Below, one piece after another: positions 10,059-22,423 of a stretch of DNA of 64,000 bases. The DNA is from Microplitis mediator (lineage: Eukaryota; Arthropoda; Insecta; Hymenoptera; Braconidae), in contig NC_079975.1 of the NCBI RefSeq assembly GCF_029852145.1, positions 21,271,364-21,335,363 on the forward strand, in the 5' to 3' direction. Both the position numbers and the translations under genes were made by a program. The stretch's first letter is position 1; the number at the start of each line of letters is the position of its first letter. The notes beneath the pieces were generated by a model, which had not been told where the DNA came from, did not search any database, and worked only from the letters and a program-made list of their open reading frames with translations.

Positions 10059-13000
10059 TTGTTTCAAGGAATTGAGTTTTTCAATCCCAATAGTAGAAAA
10101 TTTCATGCCAAGTACATAATTTCTTAATTTGAAACCTGGTAATTTTTGTAATAAATAATGTGATTAAATACTTAATTAGAATTTTTAAGACTGCATTTCA
10201 AGTTATAAAGTAATGTTATAAATGATAACTTATAAATAGTTAAAGTTGATTAAAGAGAGTGGTTTATTAATGTCATTTACTCTAATTTCCAGGATAATAA
10301 TTTAAATGATTAAAACAGAATTATTAAATGAAAACAACATTTAATTTAGCAAGTAGCTTAAAATTATAAAATAAATATTTATAGGGTCATTTATTTAGCT
10401 TAGCAAAGTAACTTTTGAGTGCGTGTTATGTTGTATGGTTTGGCTCGGTCCACTCTTCTCAGAATCCCACCCATTCACTGTTGCTTTATCACCCTTGCAC
10501 AGCCTCTTGACTCATTTTATGATACTCGGTGTAAAGTTGCATTCGCACATTTATGTGTTATACGAGTTTTCATAAATCGCCCGCATTTACTGGAAAACTT
10601 TGTGAGGGCGCTGGCAGGCACGTTCTTGTCTATATTACCGGCGCCTTTTTCACCGACCACGCCCTGGATATAATGTCTAACAAGCAGCTTTTTTAAGCTA
10701 CCATCGTTATGCGGGTATTCGTGACGCGTGCTGTTAATTAGTTGTCGACGCTTTTCCAGCTTGGGAAGCGATTACACTTTTGAATTTATTAACCCTTCTT
10801 AAGACTCAAGTCTCAGGAGTCAAGGTGAGAAAGCAGTAAAGGCCGAATGGTGATTATAGTGCAAACCCCACGAGACTTGAATGCCAATTCTATAATGCAG
10901 CTTTTGCATCTAGTGCTTTCTCTGAATCCAATTACGTCTTCAGATAGAAATCCACCAAAGCGATTAATTTCAGGATTTTCAGAGTACATTCAATCCTTTA
11001 GCTTTGCACAGTTTTTTTTTTGTTTGCTTCTGTTTAATCAAAAATTGTTTACAGTTTGATTTGTACGGGAAATCAAACTTTTCCAAAAGACATTATAACT
11101 CAACTCAAGAAAATTTTGCAACAATTAGATGAAAAAATAGCATTATAAATTACAATCACTAGATTTTTCGAGATTGATAAGTGCTCATGCACGAAACATA
11201 AATAAAATGATAATATATTTTTATCTCTGTGTATTACTGAGTGTGGGAGTCCAGCTTTTCACCTGATCCTTCTTTCCTATAAGATTATCTATAACTTTGG
11301 TTGAGAGCACGTAGTGGCTTGAAAAGTAACGCGGTATAACTCTAAGAGCGAATAAATCTAAACATATTGCTACGTTAGACATTATAAAAGTATGAGAGAA
11401 AGAGTCACATAGCAGACATGCTGTTGGGAATAAAATAAATCCCCTTCGGGAAAACTGCTTATGTACCAAGAGAGAAAGCTGATAGTCTGGATCTAAACTG
11501 CCTTCGTTGATTCCGGCTGCTATTATGTCCAGACACCTCATAGAGTCCATGGCATGGTTACCCGTGGGGTAGAGAAAGTGTGTGAGGGCGAGAACGCCCG
11601 TGGGGGACGAAAAAGGTTCCGCCTGCGCCTGGCTTCCAAGGGCGTTCACCCAAGAGGGATCCAGCTCCAGACACAACAGACGCACCCCTCTTCGAGTTTT
11701 TTGTCGAGCCAAGAGTGCCCCTCCGAGAATCTACTTTACGAGTCCATTCAGTGGTGATCAATCTAAAAATTATCCTCCAATAGACATCCCAATTGTCTAG
11801 TCCTTTTGCATTAATTTCAAAAACATGAGGTCAATTTTCAATTGAATTGACAGCTACTTCAGTTCATATACAAAAAAGCCAGCATATAAAAAAAGTTACT
11901 TCCCCAATTCGTTTGCTGTTCAACAATTGCCAGATAATTACCTATTTTTACCCTGATATAATATTTGACCAATGCAAATTTGGTGGGACACAAATTGCAC
12001 TGGCAGCCTTATATAAAACATCATATTTGTGATATTCGACGCAATTAATGTCATAGTTTTCAAGAAGTAAGCCGGACCCTCATGATTAAATTAATCGATT
12101 TTACCCGCGATTTATGTATTCTTCTTTCTTTCTTGTCATCAATTTGATGAAAAAAATTGAAATAAATCTTAGTACGCATCTGTACAGTAAGATAATGACT
12201 CCAGAGACTCCCGCAGCAATATAGCAACTGGATTACTTGTGACACAAAGATGTTTTATATATATGTCTTCATCTTGGAGGTGGTTTGCGATAATCTAACT
12301 AGACTCTAGTGTTACTCTTTTGTTTTGATGCCTATATATACCTACGTATAAAAGGAGATAGATTATTGCTGCACAAAAGCAATTTAACTCAAGTACAGCA
12401 AACTCTACGTACTAACTCGATCAGTCGTCGGGTGTCAGAGGTTGAGTAAGATGAGACATTGTATGTAATCAAGTGATGATAGTATAAGAGAACAAATAAG
12501 ACCAAGATATTGAAGATAAATGGATTAATATTTCTTACAGAAAATCCCAACGAGCATAAAAAAAAATAATATTTTATACCTGTTGCCAAAGAGTTACAAC
12601 AACTACGCTCGATTTAACACCATAAATTGAAGTAAGCATTGATACGCCCCACGTAAGTTCTGATTCTATGTCTCTTGATATTTCAACCCCTTTAGGTATA
12701 AATCGATTTAAGCTTTTCTCTCTTGCTTTTTCATCCCTTGGGTTTGAGACGTCGAGTTTAGTTCTCAGTTCTCACTCATTGTCGTGTACCTCCGTTAAAC
12801 CCTCGACCTCGCCAACCCATTCGGGTTGGTATCCTTGAAAAACATGATTTACGTGCGACCACCAACTAGCTATACACACCTCTTACAATTGTTTGTGTAT
12901 AATGAGACATCCTAAGGCGACTTTTGAGTAATTGATATTATTTTTTTGTCTAATATTCACTTTTTGGATTCATTTCTCAACTTACGATTGCGAACCGTAG

Positions 13001-14574
13001 TTTACTTTTCTTGATAAAATGAATCTATAGATTTTTTATATTCAAAATTGTAAGAAACGATTGTGAATTGAGTCGAAGACGCAGATGCGAACGAAAGAAT
13101 CAAGGGGCATGGATCCATAGGGTGTGTTTATAAAAGTGGTATGAGGCCAGACAGACTAAGGGGGGAAACAAGGAGTATAAGGAAACGAGACTGAACTGGT
13201 ACATTGGCCTTAGTTTAAAGCAAACACCTGCGTGCAGAAATGAAGGGGTACATTTCAACTATTCAAATCTATTTTATAGCCGTTTGAATAATTATGTTTA
13301 ATAATTCCATTTTATTTATCGAAATTTGAATTTAAAAAAATATGTACGCACGTATGTATAAATGGTTGAAGAAAATTGGAATATTTGGGTGGTAAAGAAA
13401 AAGTATAAAATAAAAATTTCGAGGATAACATCGACCTAATAAATATCGTGAATTCACAAAAAAGCGAAGAGAGATCGAGTGTACATATGAAGGTTCCTAA
13501 GCACCTAATGTGATGTATATTCTTGGAATCTGTCGGCGGTCCGACGGCAAAACTCGGACACAAAGAATATAATCTGTGGACTAGTGGATTCACCGCGTGT
13601 ACAACATTCTACGGCGCCTGGCACAAGAGTAAAAACGTAAAAGAATGAAAACAAAAATAAAAAAACATAAAAAAAAGTATAGTCAGGAAATAGAATAAAA
13701 AACGGGAGAGGATGGAAAAAGATAAAATAGAGGATCACGTGTGTTTATTGTGGACAAAGGAAGAGCGGTCGAGTTATTTATTGGATCCCGCGACGACTAA
13801 CATTCAACATCTTTAGTCTGCTAATTAAAAATAATTTGGTGATCGAAAATAACGATAAGAGTTAACAAAATTTTATTCAAAGTTTTTGGTAACAAATATT
13901 GTTATTTACTTATTTTTTTAATAGATCTCTAGTGAGGTCGCTCTATAATGAGTGAAAGCATATAGAAAAGATGGATGAGTCATTTTATGACGAATGGCGT
14001 CTCGAGTGTCGGTGTATTAATAGCAACGACGGAGGCTGAGAATAAAGCCGCGTGATGGACCATCTATTCCTAGAGAAGTAGCCTAGTTCTTTATTCTTGC
14101 CGACGAGCGTACAGTGTCGTACAAGTAAGAGGTATTTTTAAACTCGTAATAGATTCATGAGTAAGCATCAAAAATAAATGGGAGACATAAGGCAAGACAC
14201 TGGGGTACTTGCATTCGATATATCGACGCTACTGGTGTCTCGCTTCAAATAGACGGTTTGCAATAACGACAATCACAACTTGGAATCGCTTAACTGAATG
14301 AGATACGATGTCATGCAGGAGCACAAGTAAACCGCCATAGCCAGATGCCAGACTGACGACTCATTCGCCGCCGTATTTTCGGAAAACGTCCATGAACTCG
14401 CTCTCACCTATTTGTCGAAATTTGTTGTTTATTTATTTATGCTGGTTTATGTTCGGCTTTTTTTAGTATTGATATCGACAATACAATTGGATAAATAAAC
14501 TAGGCAAGTCCGAGGCGCAGACTGCTAACCGGATATGTCAAAATTTCGATGTACGCTTTCAGGCTTTCTCTTTG
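10059..14574. other. Long unrecognised stretch with GC-richer patches
   Basis: Nothing in this stretch could be assigned. A patch at about 10,400-10,760 and another at about 11,220-11,760 are less AT-rich and therefore open in several frames at once, including a 163-codon frame on the minus strand at 11,221-11,712. The overlap of open frames on both strands and the lack of family motifs argue against a gene, though an unrecognised exon cannot be excluded. A TATAAAAGG motif lies at 12,347-12,355 with no gene visible downstream. The segment 12,600-13,260 is unique, with a short hairpin (AACCCATTCGGGTTGG) near 12,818. Confidence 0.4.
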
Positions 14575-15480
14575 TCAGTTAAAATTTAAGATATTTCTTT
14601 CTCTGTCACTTACGCACTTTTGCTCTTTCTGTTGACGTTCATTATTTTGGGCGATCGTCCATGAACTGTGGACTCGAGATACTTTGGCTTGCGAGGGGCA
14701 ATAGCACAGAATAAAAAAGCAAACGAGATACCAGAGGAGACAAAGGTGGTTGCTTGGTAGGTCCGAGAAAGAGAGGTTGTTGAGTTTAACAACCCAGACA
14801 GACATTCGCGGATCTATTATGGCTCGGTGACTGTATGCACGACTGTACAGGCCGCATCTACTTGAGGTACCGAGAGTACCCGAATGCTGCCGAGAGTCGC
14901 GTCTTCCAATAAAAATCGTATATAAAGCACGTGCGCGTGCGAAAGAAGACAAGGGAGCCGAAGAACCTTTATGCCAAAAAATATTTCCCATGGCAATCGG
15001 TAATGGCTCGGCTCCTTGGAGTATTCGTTAAAGACGAAGACAGAAAACAAGAGGATCAGGTTGGGCTGGGTCGTGCGTCGTGGTCGATGGGGTCGTCGTC
15101 CTGCCACGAGGGGAAAGAGGAAGGAAGGAAAGGGGCCCAGACGAGGGGCAAGGAGATGCCGATGGTGTATTTCTTCCATAGCCCCTTCTACTCGATCGTT
15201 TCACTGGGTGCTGGCGGTGCTTGCTTACTGCGTCGTTCTTTCACCCAGAAAAGTGTCGGCGTGTGCGACAACACAGTACACAGTCTTTACATTTTATTCT
15301 ACTTGTTGTCGTATTTCGATGTATGTATGTCGTATATATATGGATATTTTATGTATTGGAATGGCTTGGGTACCCTCTAACCCTGAGCCTTTGCGCGCCA
15401 TGAGAGCGTCGCAGGTCATTAAATGCCACCAGACAACTTCCTTTTTGTTGACGCGCCAGTCTACTCTGACATCACTATAA
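14575..15480. other. GC-rich island, possible promoter or untranslated exon
   Basis: The stretch is clearly richer in G and C than its flanks, with purine-rich runs (GGAAAGAGGAAGGAAGG near 15,112). Open frames of 120-154 codons overlap on both strands, which is what compositional bias alone produces; none of their translations shows a recognisable domain. A TATATAAAG motif at 14,919-14,927 is followed directly by CACGTG. It could be a promoter-proximal region, a non-coding exon or a conserved regulatory block; the sequence alone does not decide. Confidence 0.3.
14919..14933 (+). promoter_or_regulatory. TATA-box-like motif plus CACGTG E-box
   Basis: TATATAAAG is followed by CACGTG and a GCGCGTGCG run at the upstream edge of the GC-rich island. 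In AT-rich DNA such TATA matches are common by chance. The adjoining E-box and the base-composition shift are the only reasons to list it. Confidence 0.25.
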
Positions 15481-17404
15481 AAATATAATGTGCTCAATAA
15501 ATAAATAGTTCAACAATCGATTTAGTTACAAACACTTTTGCACATCCATCCACACACAGTAAGATGATGACTGGTGATAAAATTAAATGTTGATCCAATT
15601 TAATTGTCCAAATCACCATTAATGGCGCGTACATCTTGTGAAACTTTAAGTCTTCGGACTTGAATCTAAATTGACCGCTGTCCTTCGGCAGCCTTTATGA
15701 GACTGGTTCCAAGAATTTTTGGGTTCGTGTGCAAACCAAATTCCTTTCATCGCCATTTTTACCGAGCAGGTATACACTCAAGGTTAAAATAGCGTATACA
15801 CATGTATGTCTAGCCATTAATGGACTTAATAATTTCGATTTAAATAATAACGTAAAATAATTTTGCTACAAAAAAGAATAAAAAAGTTGATCACGACATC
15901 GGTCGGTTCGTAGAAAAAAATTTAACACAGTGTTAAACTTGAACGTGCGAATGTGCAGTTTCGTACGATAGTTTAGTCGTTGCGGTAGGTCTGCGTCTCG
16001 ACGGCGCTACCATTCCAGTTTCAAGGACACGTTGAGGGGATTCATGGGTCTAAAGAGAAACACAAAGAAACCGATGGTTATGATGCATTCGCTGAATTGA
16101 CCTATAGGTCCTGTCTACAACATATAACATCAACACTGTCTGAAACGCGATGACTACTATGCCATTAACATTAAATCTTTTCACACGATATTTTTCATAA
16201 TCACAGACGATGAGTGTCCCATGACGCGTTCCAGGTTGAACCAGACCTACCGCAACAGCTTAACTACAGTACTCACTTGTGGTTACAACCTCAAGACTCG
16301 TGTGACATTTTCTCTTATGTGTGGAACGACAACATAACACTGGTTCCTTTGTTTTGTCCATTCGACGCCATGAGAACCACGTGTCTGGCCTCTCACGTTT
16401 CCCGCCAATGAAATACGCCCGACGCCACAGGCGCGTCAGTTTCTGCATATACTACAATGTTATGCCTTTTTAATGTACTAATTCCCCACCCTGGTTTACT
16501 ACAGACAACATTGTTAAATGCTCTGCAGACGGTATTTTTAAATAATTTATCCAAGGCCAGCGACAATGAAAAGGAGCAGAATTAACATATATTGTAGGAG
16601 GGAGAAATGAAAATTGACGTTTAAAGTAGCCTTTGATGCGGTCTCTTTCAGAGAGCTCTCTCTGCTCCCAGAATTCTCTGCTTCTCGATGTCACTGACGG
16701 GAACAGCGGCAAGAGGAGGGCAGACTGTCCACAGACAGTTACGCGTGGGGACGGAGAATGGGTTCAAATACCTCGTTGTCGAGCGCGGGAGCCTCTGAGC
16801 GATTCATGGAGGCGTGGAATTTCCGTCGGAGAGTTAAGCACCAAGGCACCTGGACAAGTAGACGCTCGGTTGCTTTATATCATATACATATATGTATATA
16901 ATTCAATTCACTTTAATTGGATAATTTATATTCAATTCTGTCTCAAAGTCTGCAAACCGTGTAAATTAGATCATTCAATTAGCTGATGGCTACTTGACGC
17001 ATTCAAAGTATTGTCAGACTATCGATTAACTGATCAATCGACTATCTCTAAATTTATATTATTTCTGAGCAACACTTAATCGGGATTAAATTTTTGGATT
17101 CACCAAAAACAATTTAAGAAAAAAAATTTTAAGAACTATTGCACGAGTTTGATAATGAGATGTCGAACTAAGTGGACGATCATAGTTAGGCGGAACCACT
17201 TTGAAGGGGTTTAATCATTCCGTTTAACGTTATTCAGCACATTATCGTTAACTTCAGCCTCTTATGTTGTTCATCCACATTAAATTTAGATTGATCTGAA
17301 ATAAACGTTACACTCTTTACAAGTTTAATATCTGTAAAGTTCAGCGGATGTTTTTTAAAAACAAATCCAATTTCTTAATTTTCGATATCCTATAATAACA
17401 ATAA
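15481..17404. other. Unrecognised sequence
   Basis: No supported gene. The part at about 15,940-16,450 and the part at about 16,620-16,870 are GC-richer and open in short overlapping frames on both strands, without domain signatures. The remainder is AT-rich. Confidence 0.4.
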
Positions 17405-17632
17405 TCTGAAAACCGGTTGTCTTTGCGGACCAATCCGAAAATTTCCCGCTGTTTTCACCCTCGAAAACATTATTGTCAACATTTCCAAGCTCTTCAAGCT
17501 TGACAATACCCTAGTGCATTAGCACACGCCTACTTACGTACGTACACTTGAAATTCGCACATTTCGAAAATCGGACCGAAATCAGCAACTTCTCTGTTTT
17601 TGAAAATTTTTAATTTTCTTAGCGGGAAATTC
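17405..17632 (+). mobile_element. Family D element, internally deleted copy
   Basis: Starts TCTGAAAACCGGTTGTCTTT and ends CTTAGCGGGAAATTC. It shares the outer parts of the ~600-bp copy at 24,493 (CTGAAAACC...TTCCCGCTGTTTT at one end; CGAAAATCGGACCGAA...AGCGGGAA at the other) but lacks the central hairpin block, so it is about 228 bp. Non-coding. Confidence 0.6.
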
Positions 17633-19110
17633 AAAAGTAGGTAAAAAATAAAACAGTATTTTATGCTGAGTTTAAAAGCATTAATAGTTTACAATGCAAA
17701 AGTTATAGCTCAAAAATATAAATAAAAGTGTGTGGTTGAGTACCACTCGAATGTCGGTTCCCGCCTTGTCGCCAACTTGACGATCGTTTCCCGCCACAGT
17801 GCGCGCGCAGTTGCGTGCATTATTCTTCTTTTCTTTGCTGTTCCCTCCTCTTTCAGCTCGAATAGGGCATCAAACTTCGAGTTCACACATGCAATACTCA
17901 CACATACATGCAGTTGCAAAACAACTCAGAATATAGGGACCTTAGACTCGTGAAACATCAGGTCGGTCTTGTACTTACATACTCGCGTGTACTGACTTTT
18001 TCATAGCGTTTATCAAGCACGCCTGTTTCCTTCTACTCGTTATAATATGTCCCCTTGAATTGACTTTAGAGGCATTCACACGACGTTTTCATAACCTCTA
18101 TGACTCCAACACAACACAACACCCGCATGAAAATAAATAAAGTCATCAAGTACCCAGTGAATTCATAAAAGTTTTATGATTCTCACGGAAAATCAGTCTA
18201 CCCGCACAAGTCATAGGGCACGTCTGTTGTGTCGTAGGTTTTACTATTAAGGGCCATATTCTACTCTCTCATCTCCCACACAATCTCACAGAAAGGGCTT
18301 TATAATGAGCTCACAATGTAGCCCACGTATCATCAGAGACATTTTATTCCTTCTTTCTCTTTTATTTTTATTTCTTACCTGTTTTTTATTTTTTTTACAA
18401 CTAATTTTTTTTATTTCTTACTACAACCCGGGTTCTTTATCCACGATTTTTTATTATTCTATAAGTCCTGCGGTTCTACGTCGTCTCAGCTTTAAAAACT
18501 TACTTCCATCCGCTGTGGTTTCGTCACGTTGTTGAGAAAAAAAAATATATAGAAGTTTTTAAAAAATAAAACTTGAGTAACAACGTGTGTACCAATCATC
18601 TGTCTTCCCAGATTTATAGTCGGTTAACTTGCAACAAAAACTATATTTAATTATATACATTTGTAATAAATACAACCCCGGTGTGATTATAAATATTTTG
18701 CCTAGTTAACGAGTTATAAAATGAATTTCCCCGTAGATGATTAAATTAATTAGTTATCTAAAGTATAAAATTTTTTATGTAAAATCAAGAGTCCGATTGT
18801 ATCTTTGTCATATAATCCGAGTGAATTTAAGAGTGATTTGGTTATACGACAGCTTTAGCATATTCCACGGTTCGTTTCAGAGTGAATCCTTTTCGTTTGA
18901 GCAAGCGTGCATGTCTGCCAATCTAATTTCGTGCCTTTTGAAAATTTATTGCGAGAACGCATCGTAAATTTCGCTCTTGTCTTCACTAGAGGGTTTGAGT
19001 CGAAGGTATATAAATAGGGTGAAACGATCGACTGGGTGGAGCGGAAGAGAACTAGTTGACTGCTCGTAAATTTCATATTTTTAATTATTTTTCGAAAAAA
19101 TTTTGCATAT
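17633..19110. other. AT-rich DNA flanking the MULE
   Basis: No supported gene. Short frames at 17,732 and 18,305 are low-complexity translations. TATATAAATAGGG occurs at 19,007-19,019, about 90 bp before the MULE insertion point; no transcript can be inferred from it. Confidence 0.35.
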
Positions 19111-19118
19111 ATAATCAT
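19111..19118. repeat. Left target-site duplication of the MULE
   Basis: ATAATCAT directly precedes the TAGGGTGTTT terminus and is repeated exactly after the right terminus at 22,928-22,935. Confidence 0.85.
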
Positions 19119-19656
19119 TAGGGTGTTTAAAAAAAAAAAAAACAATTTTTTTTTTTATGGTATCTAAAAATTGAAAGTATAACTAAAAATAAAAATTTTG
19201 GTTTCATTCCGAGCTCTTAATAATGATATTAAGGTTTGCCTCAATCCATTTTTCTATTTTTCATTTAAATAACACGGGAAAAAAAAATTTTTTTTTTAGA
19301 ATTTTTCAGCTCATAAACCAATCAACGGATTTTTATGTACAACAAATTTTATTGTAGGGAATTGAACGCTCTACAAAAAAAGTCTCTTATCATTTTTTGA
19401 TAAATCCCACTGTTCAAAAGTTATTTAAGCTTCAAGTCAAATTTATAGTAAATTTTGAGATTTTTTTTACTTTTCCGGCGAAACTATCAGTCTTATCAAA
19501 AAATATCATAGGAACTTTTTTGTAGATAATTTTATTTCTCACAAATTATTACGAATAAAGTTTTTCGAAATTCTGCGTTGTTTTCAAGTTATGTCCATTT
19601 CAATGTCAAGCTCAAAAAAATAGATTTCTGATTAATTTTAAGGGGTTAGGGGTAGT
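19119..19656 (+). repeat. Left terminal inverted repeat of the MULE
   Basis: About 540 bp, matching 22,424-22,927 in inverse orientation. Strongly shared blocks include AATGGATTGAGGCAAACC (read from the right copy), GTAGGGAATTGAACGCTC and the inner TTAAGGGGTTAGGGGTA. Divergence between the two arms is mainly in homopolymer runs. Confidence 0.85.
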
Positions 19657-19892
19657 CAGAATTTTCAAAAAATCGATTTTTTTTTTTTTGCATTTTCTTA
19701 AAGTATAATATTTTAAAAATATTGTGTGAAAATTTGAAGTGAATCCGACAAATTCTTTTCGAGTTATTTAACAATGACCAAAGGACGCTCGGGTGCTACG
19801 TGGCATTCGAGAGCAGGTAGCTAGAAACAGCTGCAAGCAACCGACCTTTCGGGTTTCATTGTCATGAATATCTCCCCATTTTAATGTATTTA

Positions 19893-19897
<5 letters not shown>

Positions 19898-19947
<50 letters not shown>
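19898..19947. repeat. (TA)n microsatellite in the MULE leader
   Basis: About 25 TA units lie between the left inverted repeat and the transposase start codon, in the presumed leader or promoter region of the element. Confidence 0.9.
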
Positions 19948-19949
<2 letters not shown>

Positions 19950-20087
19950 TTCTACATATATTCACAATTTGTAGGTAGTACAAGAACTGAAAAATAATTT
20001 TTGGTTGCCAGTATACCTGTAGTCGTTGCACTGATCAGTCGATAGTTTTGTGATAAATTATTTCTCAAGTGAATTAAATTATTAACC

Positions 20088-21842
20088 ATGGGACGTGATT
20101 CTAGAAAGGTTTCAAGAGAACTTCGGAGTTCTGAAAAAATTAATAAGTCGCGTTCAGTCAAAAGAAAGAATGTTTTTAATCCGAAAACAGCCGAACGTGA
20201 TGAAAGTATTCAGAGTACATCTTCTAAAAAATTAAAACAAAACACTGAAGATGATGTACCTGAAGACAGCAGTACTGAATTTCGAATAATAAATTTTATT
20301 CAGGTATTCACTGCAATTTCTGCTCTTATAAAATGTAAAAAATGTGATGGAAATGTAGTGTTTCAAACAGCAAGTACACGTGGGCTGGGATTCAAAATTG
20401 TAGTTGCATGTAATAACTGTGGAAATGAATATATTCCTTCCTGTTCTTTCGTTGGGCATTCTTATGAAATAAACAGACGTTTCATTTTTGTAATGAGAAT
20501 ACTAGGAATAGGATACGAAGGATTGTGCAAGTTTTGCGGCCTGATGGACATGCCGTCTTTTTTAGATAAATCTACGCATACAATTTTACTGAAACAGATT
20601 TTGAATTGTAGTAAAGCCGTCGCAGAAACCTTCATGACGAAAGCTGTGAATGAAGAAAAGCAAGCAATGCCAACAACTGAAAATGAAGATATAAATCATC
20701 TAACTGTATCGGGAGATGGAACCTGGCAAAAACGGGGATATACATCGTCATTTGGAGTTTCTTCTATAATTGGCTATTTTACTGGAAAGATTCTTGACAT
20801 AAACATTAAAAGTGCATATTGTAAGCTATGTGAGTATTGGAAAAAAAAAACAAATACTGTTGAGTTCGAGGAATGGTATCAATCGCATGAAGATGTGTGT
20901 TCTGCTAATCATCAAGGGTCTTCTGGGAAAATGGAGGTGGATGCGATGGTCGAAATGTTTTCGTATTCTGAAACTAAATATGGAGTTAAGTATGCCAACT
21001 ATATTGGTGATGGTGACTCCAAGACCTATTCAGGAATTATAAAATCAGATCCTTACGAAAATACAACTGTAAATAAAAAGGAATGTATAGGGCATGTCCA
21101 AAAGCGGATGGGGAGTCGATTACGTACGCTGAAGAGTAAACAAAAAGGTCTTGGTGGTCGAGGTAAGCTCACAGGAAAATTAATAGACAAACTAACTGTG
21201 TACTATGGTTTAGCAATACGCCGGCATTGTGATTCTATTGAAAATATGAAATCTGCTATAATGGCAACCTTTTATCACTACGGCTCGAGTGATGAAAAAC
21301 CGAATCATGATATGTGTCCAAAAGGCGAAGAATCTTGGTGCTCTTACCAGCGCGCTGAAGCAAGAGGAGAGCTTGATACCTTTTCTCACGATTATTCTCC
21401 TTTACCTTCTGATGTTTTAAAAGCTATCAAGCCTATATACGAAGATCTTAGTAATGAAAATTTACTTTCAAGATGTGTAGGTGGATTCAATCAGAATAAT
21501 AATGAAAGCTTTAACCAACTAGTATGGAAAATATGCCCAAAAACGGTAAATACTAGTTTTACTATCGTACAAATAGCTGCATACGTTGCTATGTGTATAT
21601 TTAATGAGGGTATAAATTCATTATTAGTCTTGATGAATACACTTGGACTTAATTGTGGGCCTAATTCTCATCGGTATGCAGAAAGAATGGATGCTGCACG
21701 TATCAAAGTAGCAGATAAGCGCGCTAATGATAACACCCGAGAAGGTCGATTGCAACGTAGGCACCAGCAAATCGATATTTTGGAAGCTGCTATGTCGGCT
21801 GAAGAGCTATTATATGGTCCAGGAATAGATGACTCAGTGTAA
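20088..21842 (+). CDS. Mutator-like transposase (DDE), intact
   Basis: This 584-residue protein should cut and join the element's long inverted ends in the nucleus. A basic N-terminus (SRSVKRKN, SKKLK; residues 1-50) could act in nuclear import or DNA binding. Paired cysteines follow (C83/C86, C108/C111, C147/C150), probably zinc-binding. The core matches the arthropod Mutator-like transposase domain as recalled: SGDGTWQKRG with D210, a CxxC...CxxxH insertion (C245, C248, C271, H275), the block GSSGKMEVD, IGDGDSKT with D308 or D310, ECIGHVQKRMG, GKLTGKLID, and NNNESFN with E473. The likely catalytic triad is D210, D308 and E473. No stops or frameshifts occur. The ATG lies in a good context (ACCATGG), and AATAAA occurs at 21,964, after the TAA stop. 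It is the only gene in the element. Family assignment is from motif recall, not a search. Confidence 0.92.
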   Translation: MGRDSRKVSRELRSSEKINKSRSVKRKNVFNPKTAERDESIQSTSSKKLKQNTEDDVPEDSSTEFRIINFIQVFTAISALIKCKKCDGNVVFQTASTRGLGFKIVVACNNCGNEYIPSCSFVGHSYEINRRFIFVMRILGIGYEGLCKFCGLMDMPSFLDKSTHTILLKQILNCSKAVAETFMTKAVNEEKQAMPTTENEDINHLTVSGDGTWQKRGYTSSFGVSSIIGYFTGKILDINIKSAYCKLCEYWKKKTNTVEFEEWYQSHEDVCSANHQGSSGKMEVDAMVEMFSYSETKYGVKYANYIGDGDSKTYSGIIKSDPYENTTVNKKECIGHVQKRMGSRLRTLKSKQKGLGGRGKLTGKLIDKLTVYYGLAIRRHCDSIENMKSAIMATFYHYGSSDEKPNHDMCPKGEESWCSYQRAEARGELDTFSHDYSPLPSDVLKAIKPIYEDLSNENLLSRCVGGFNQNNNESFNQLVWKICPKTVNTSFTIVQIAAYVAMCIFNEGINSLLVLMNTLGLNCGPNSHRYAERMDAARIKVADKRANDNTREGRLQRRHQQIDILEAAMSAEELLYGPGIDDSV

Positions 21843-21963
21843 GTTATTAAATAATTCTTATAATTCGACATAAATCCATAGCAAAACTTTAAATGCGTTT
21901 TTCTCAAAACTATGTTTTCTGAACTGGTGATCACTGTAACTTAAAAACTGCTCGGTAGATTTC

Positions 21964-21969
21964 AATAAA
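21964..21969 (+). promoter_or_regulatory. Candidate polyadenylation signal of the transposase
   Basis: AATAAA lies about 120 bp after the transposase stop codon and before the nested palindrome and right inverted repeat. AATAAA is frequent by chance in AT-rich DNA. Confidence 0.4.
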
Positions 21970-21999
21970 ATTTATTGTACTTTTGAAATACATTAAAAA

Positions 22000-22157
22000 C
22001 TCGTGCCTGATCGAAGGATTTTTTTTTTTTTCAAAAATTTCGATTTTTTTTTAACAATAAACTGTCAGTTTTTTTCTCGAAAATTTGAAAAAAATTTCCT
22101 GAGGCCGCCATTTTGTTAATTTCGAAAAAAAAAAAAAAAGCTTCGATCAGGCACAAG
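22000..22157. mobile_element. Small palindromic insertion inside the MULE
   Basis: CTCGTGCCTGATCGAAG at 22,000-22,016 is matched in inverse by CTTCGATCAGGCACAAG at 22,141-22,157 (16 of 17 bases), enclosing A/T-rich DNA. It may be a nested miniature element or an internal palindrome belonging to the MULE; no target duplication was identified. Confidence 0.5.
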
Positions 22158-22423
22158 ATTATCTATTAATAAAACTAATTTTTCTTGTCCGATTGATTTT
22201 AGATGAATCTCCAAGGACTTATGATGATCACCGCAAAGGACTTCGGGAGGAACGGGCTCTACAAAAACAGCGATAACTTTTTGAATTATTAATTTTTTTT
22301 TTTGAAATTTTCGTGAAGTCAAATCGAAACGTGTTCTAATAAAGCTATGTTTTTATTTTTGTCAAATAAAGTAATTAACTACAAAAAAAAAATTATTGAA
22401 AATCATCATTTTTTCATACCCCT

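Noticed and set aside
11221..11712. 163-codon minus-strand open frame
   Set aside because: Several other frames on both strands are open over the GC-richer part; no domain or composition evidence separates it from chance.
12347..12355. TATAAAAGG as a core promoter
   Set aside because: No transcript-like sequence follows and such matches are expected by chance in AT-rich DNA.
14817..15480. Open frames of 120-154 codons
   Set aside because: They overlap each other on both strands in a GC-rich purine-biased region; translations are Arg/Gly/Pro-rich without known motifs.
16812..16860. 5S rRNA-like AGTTAAGCACCAAGG
   Set aside because: Only a short motif matches; the flanking helices and internal promoter of 5S rRNA are absent.
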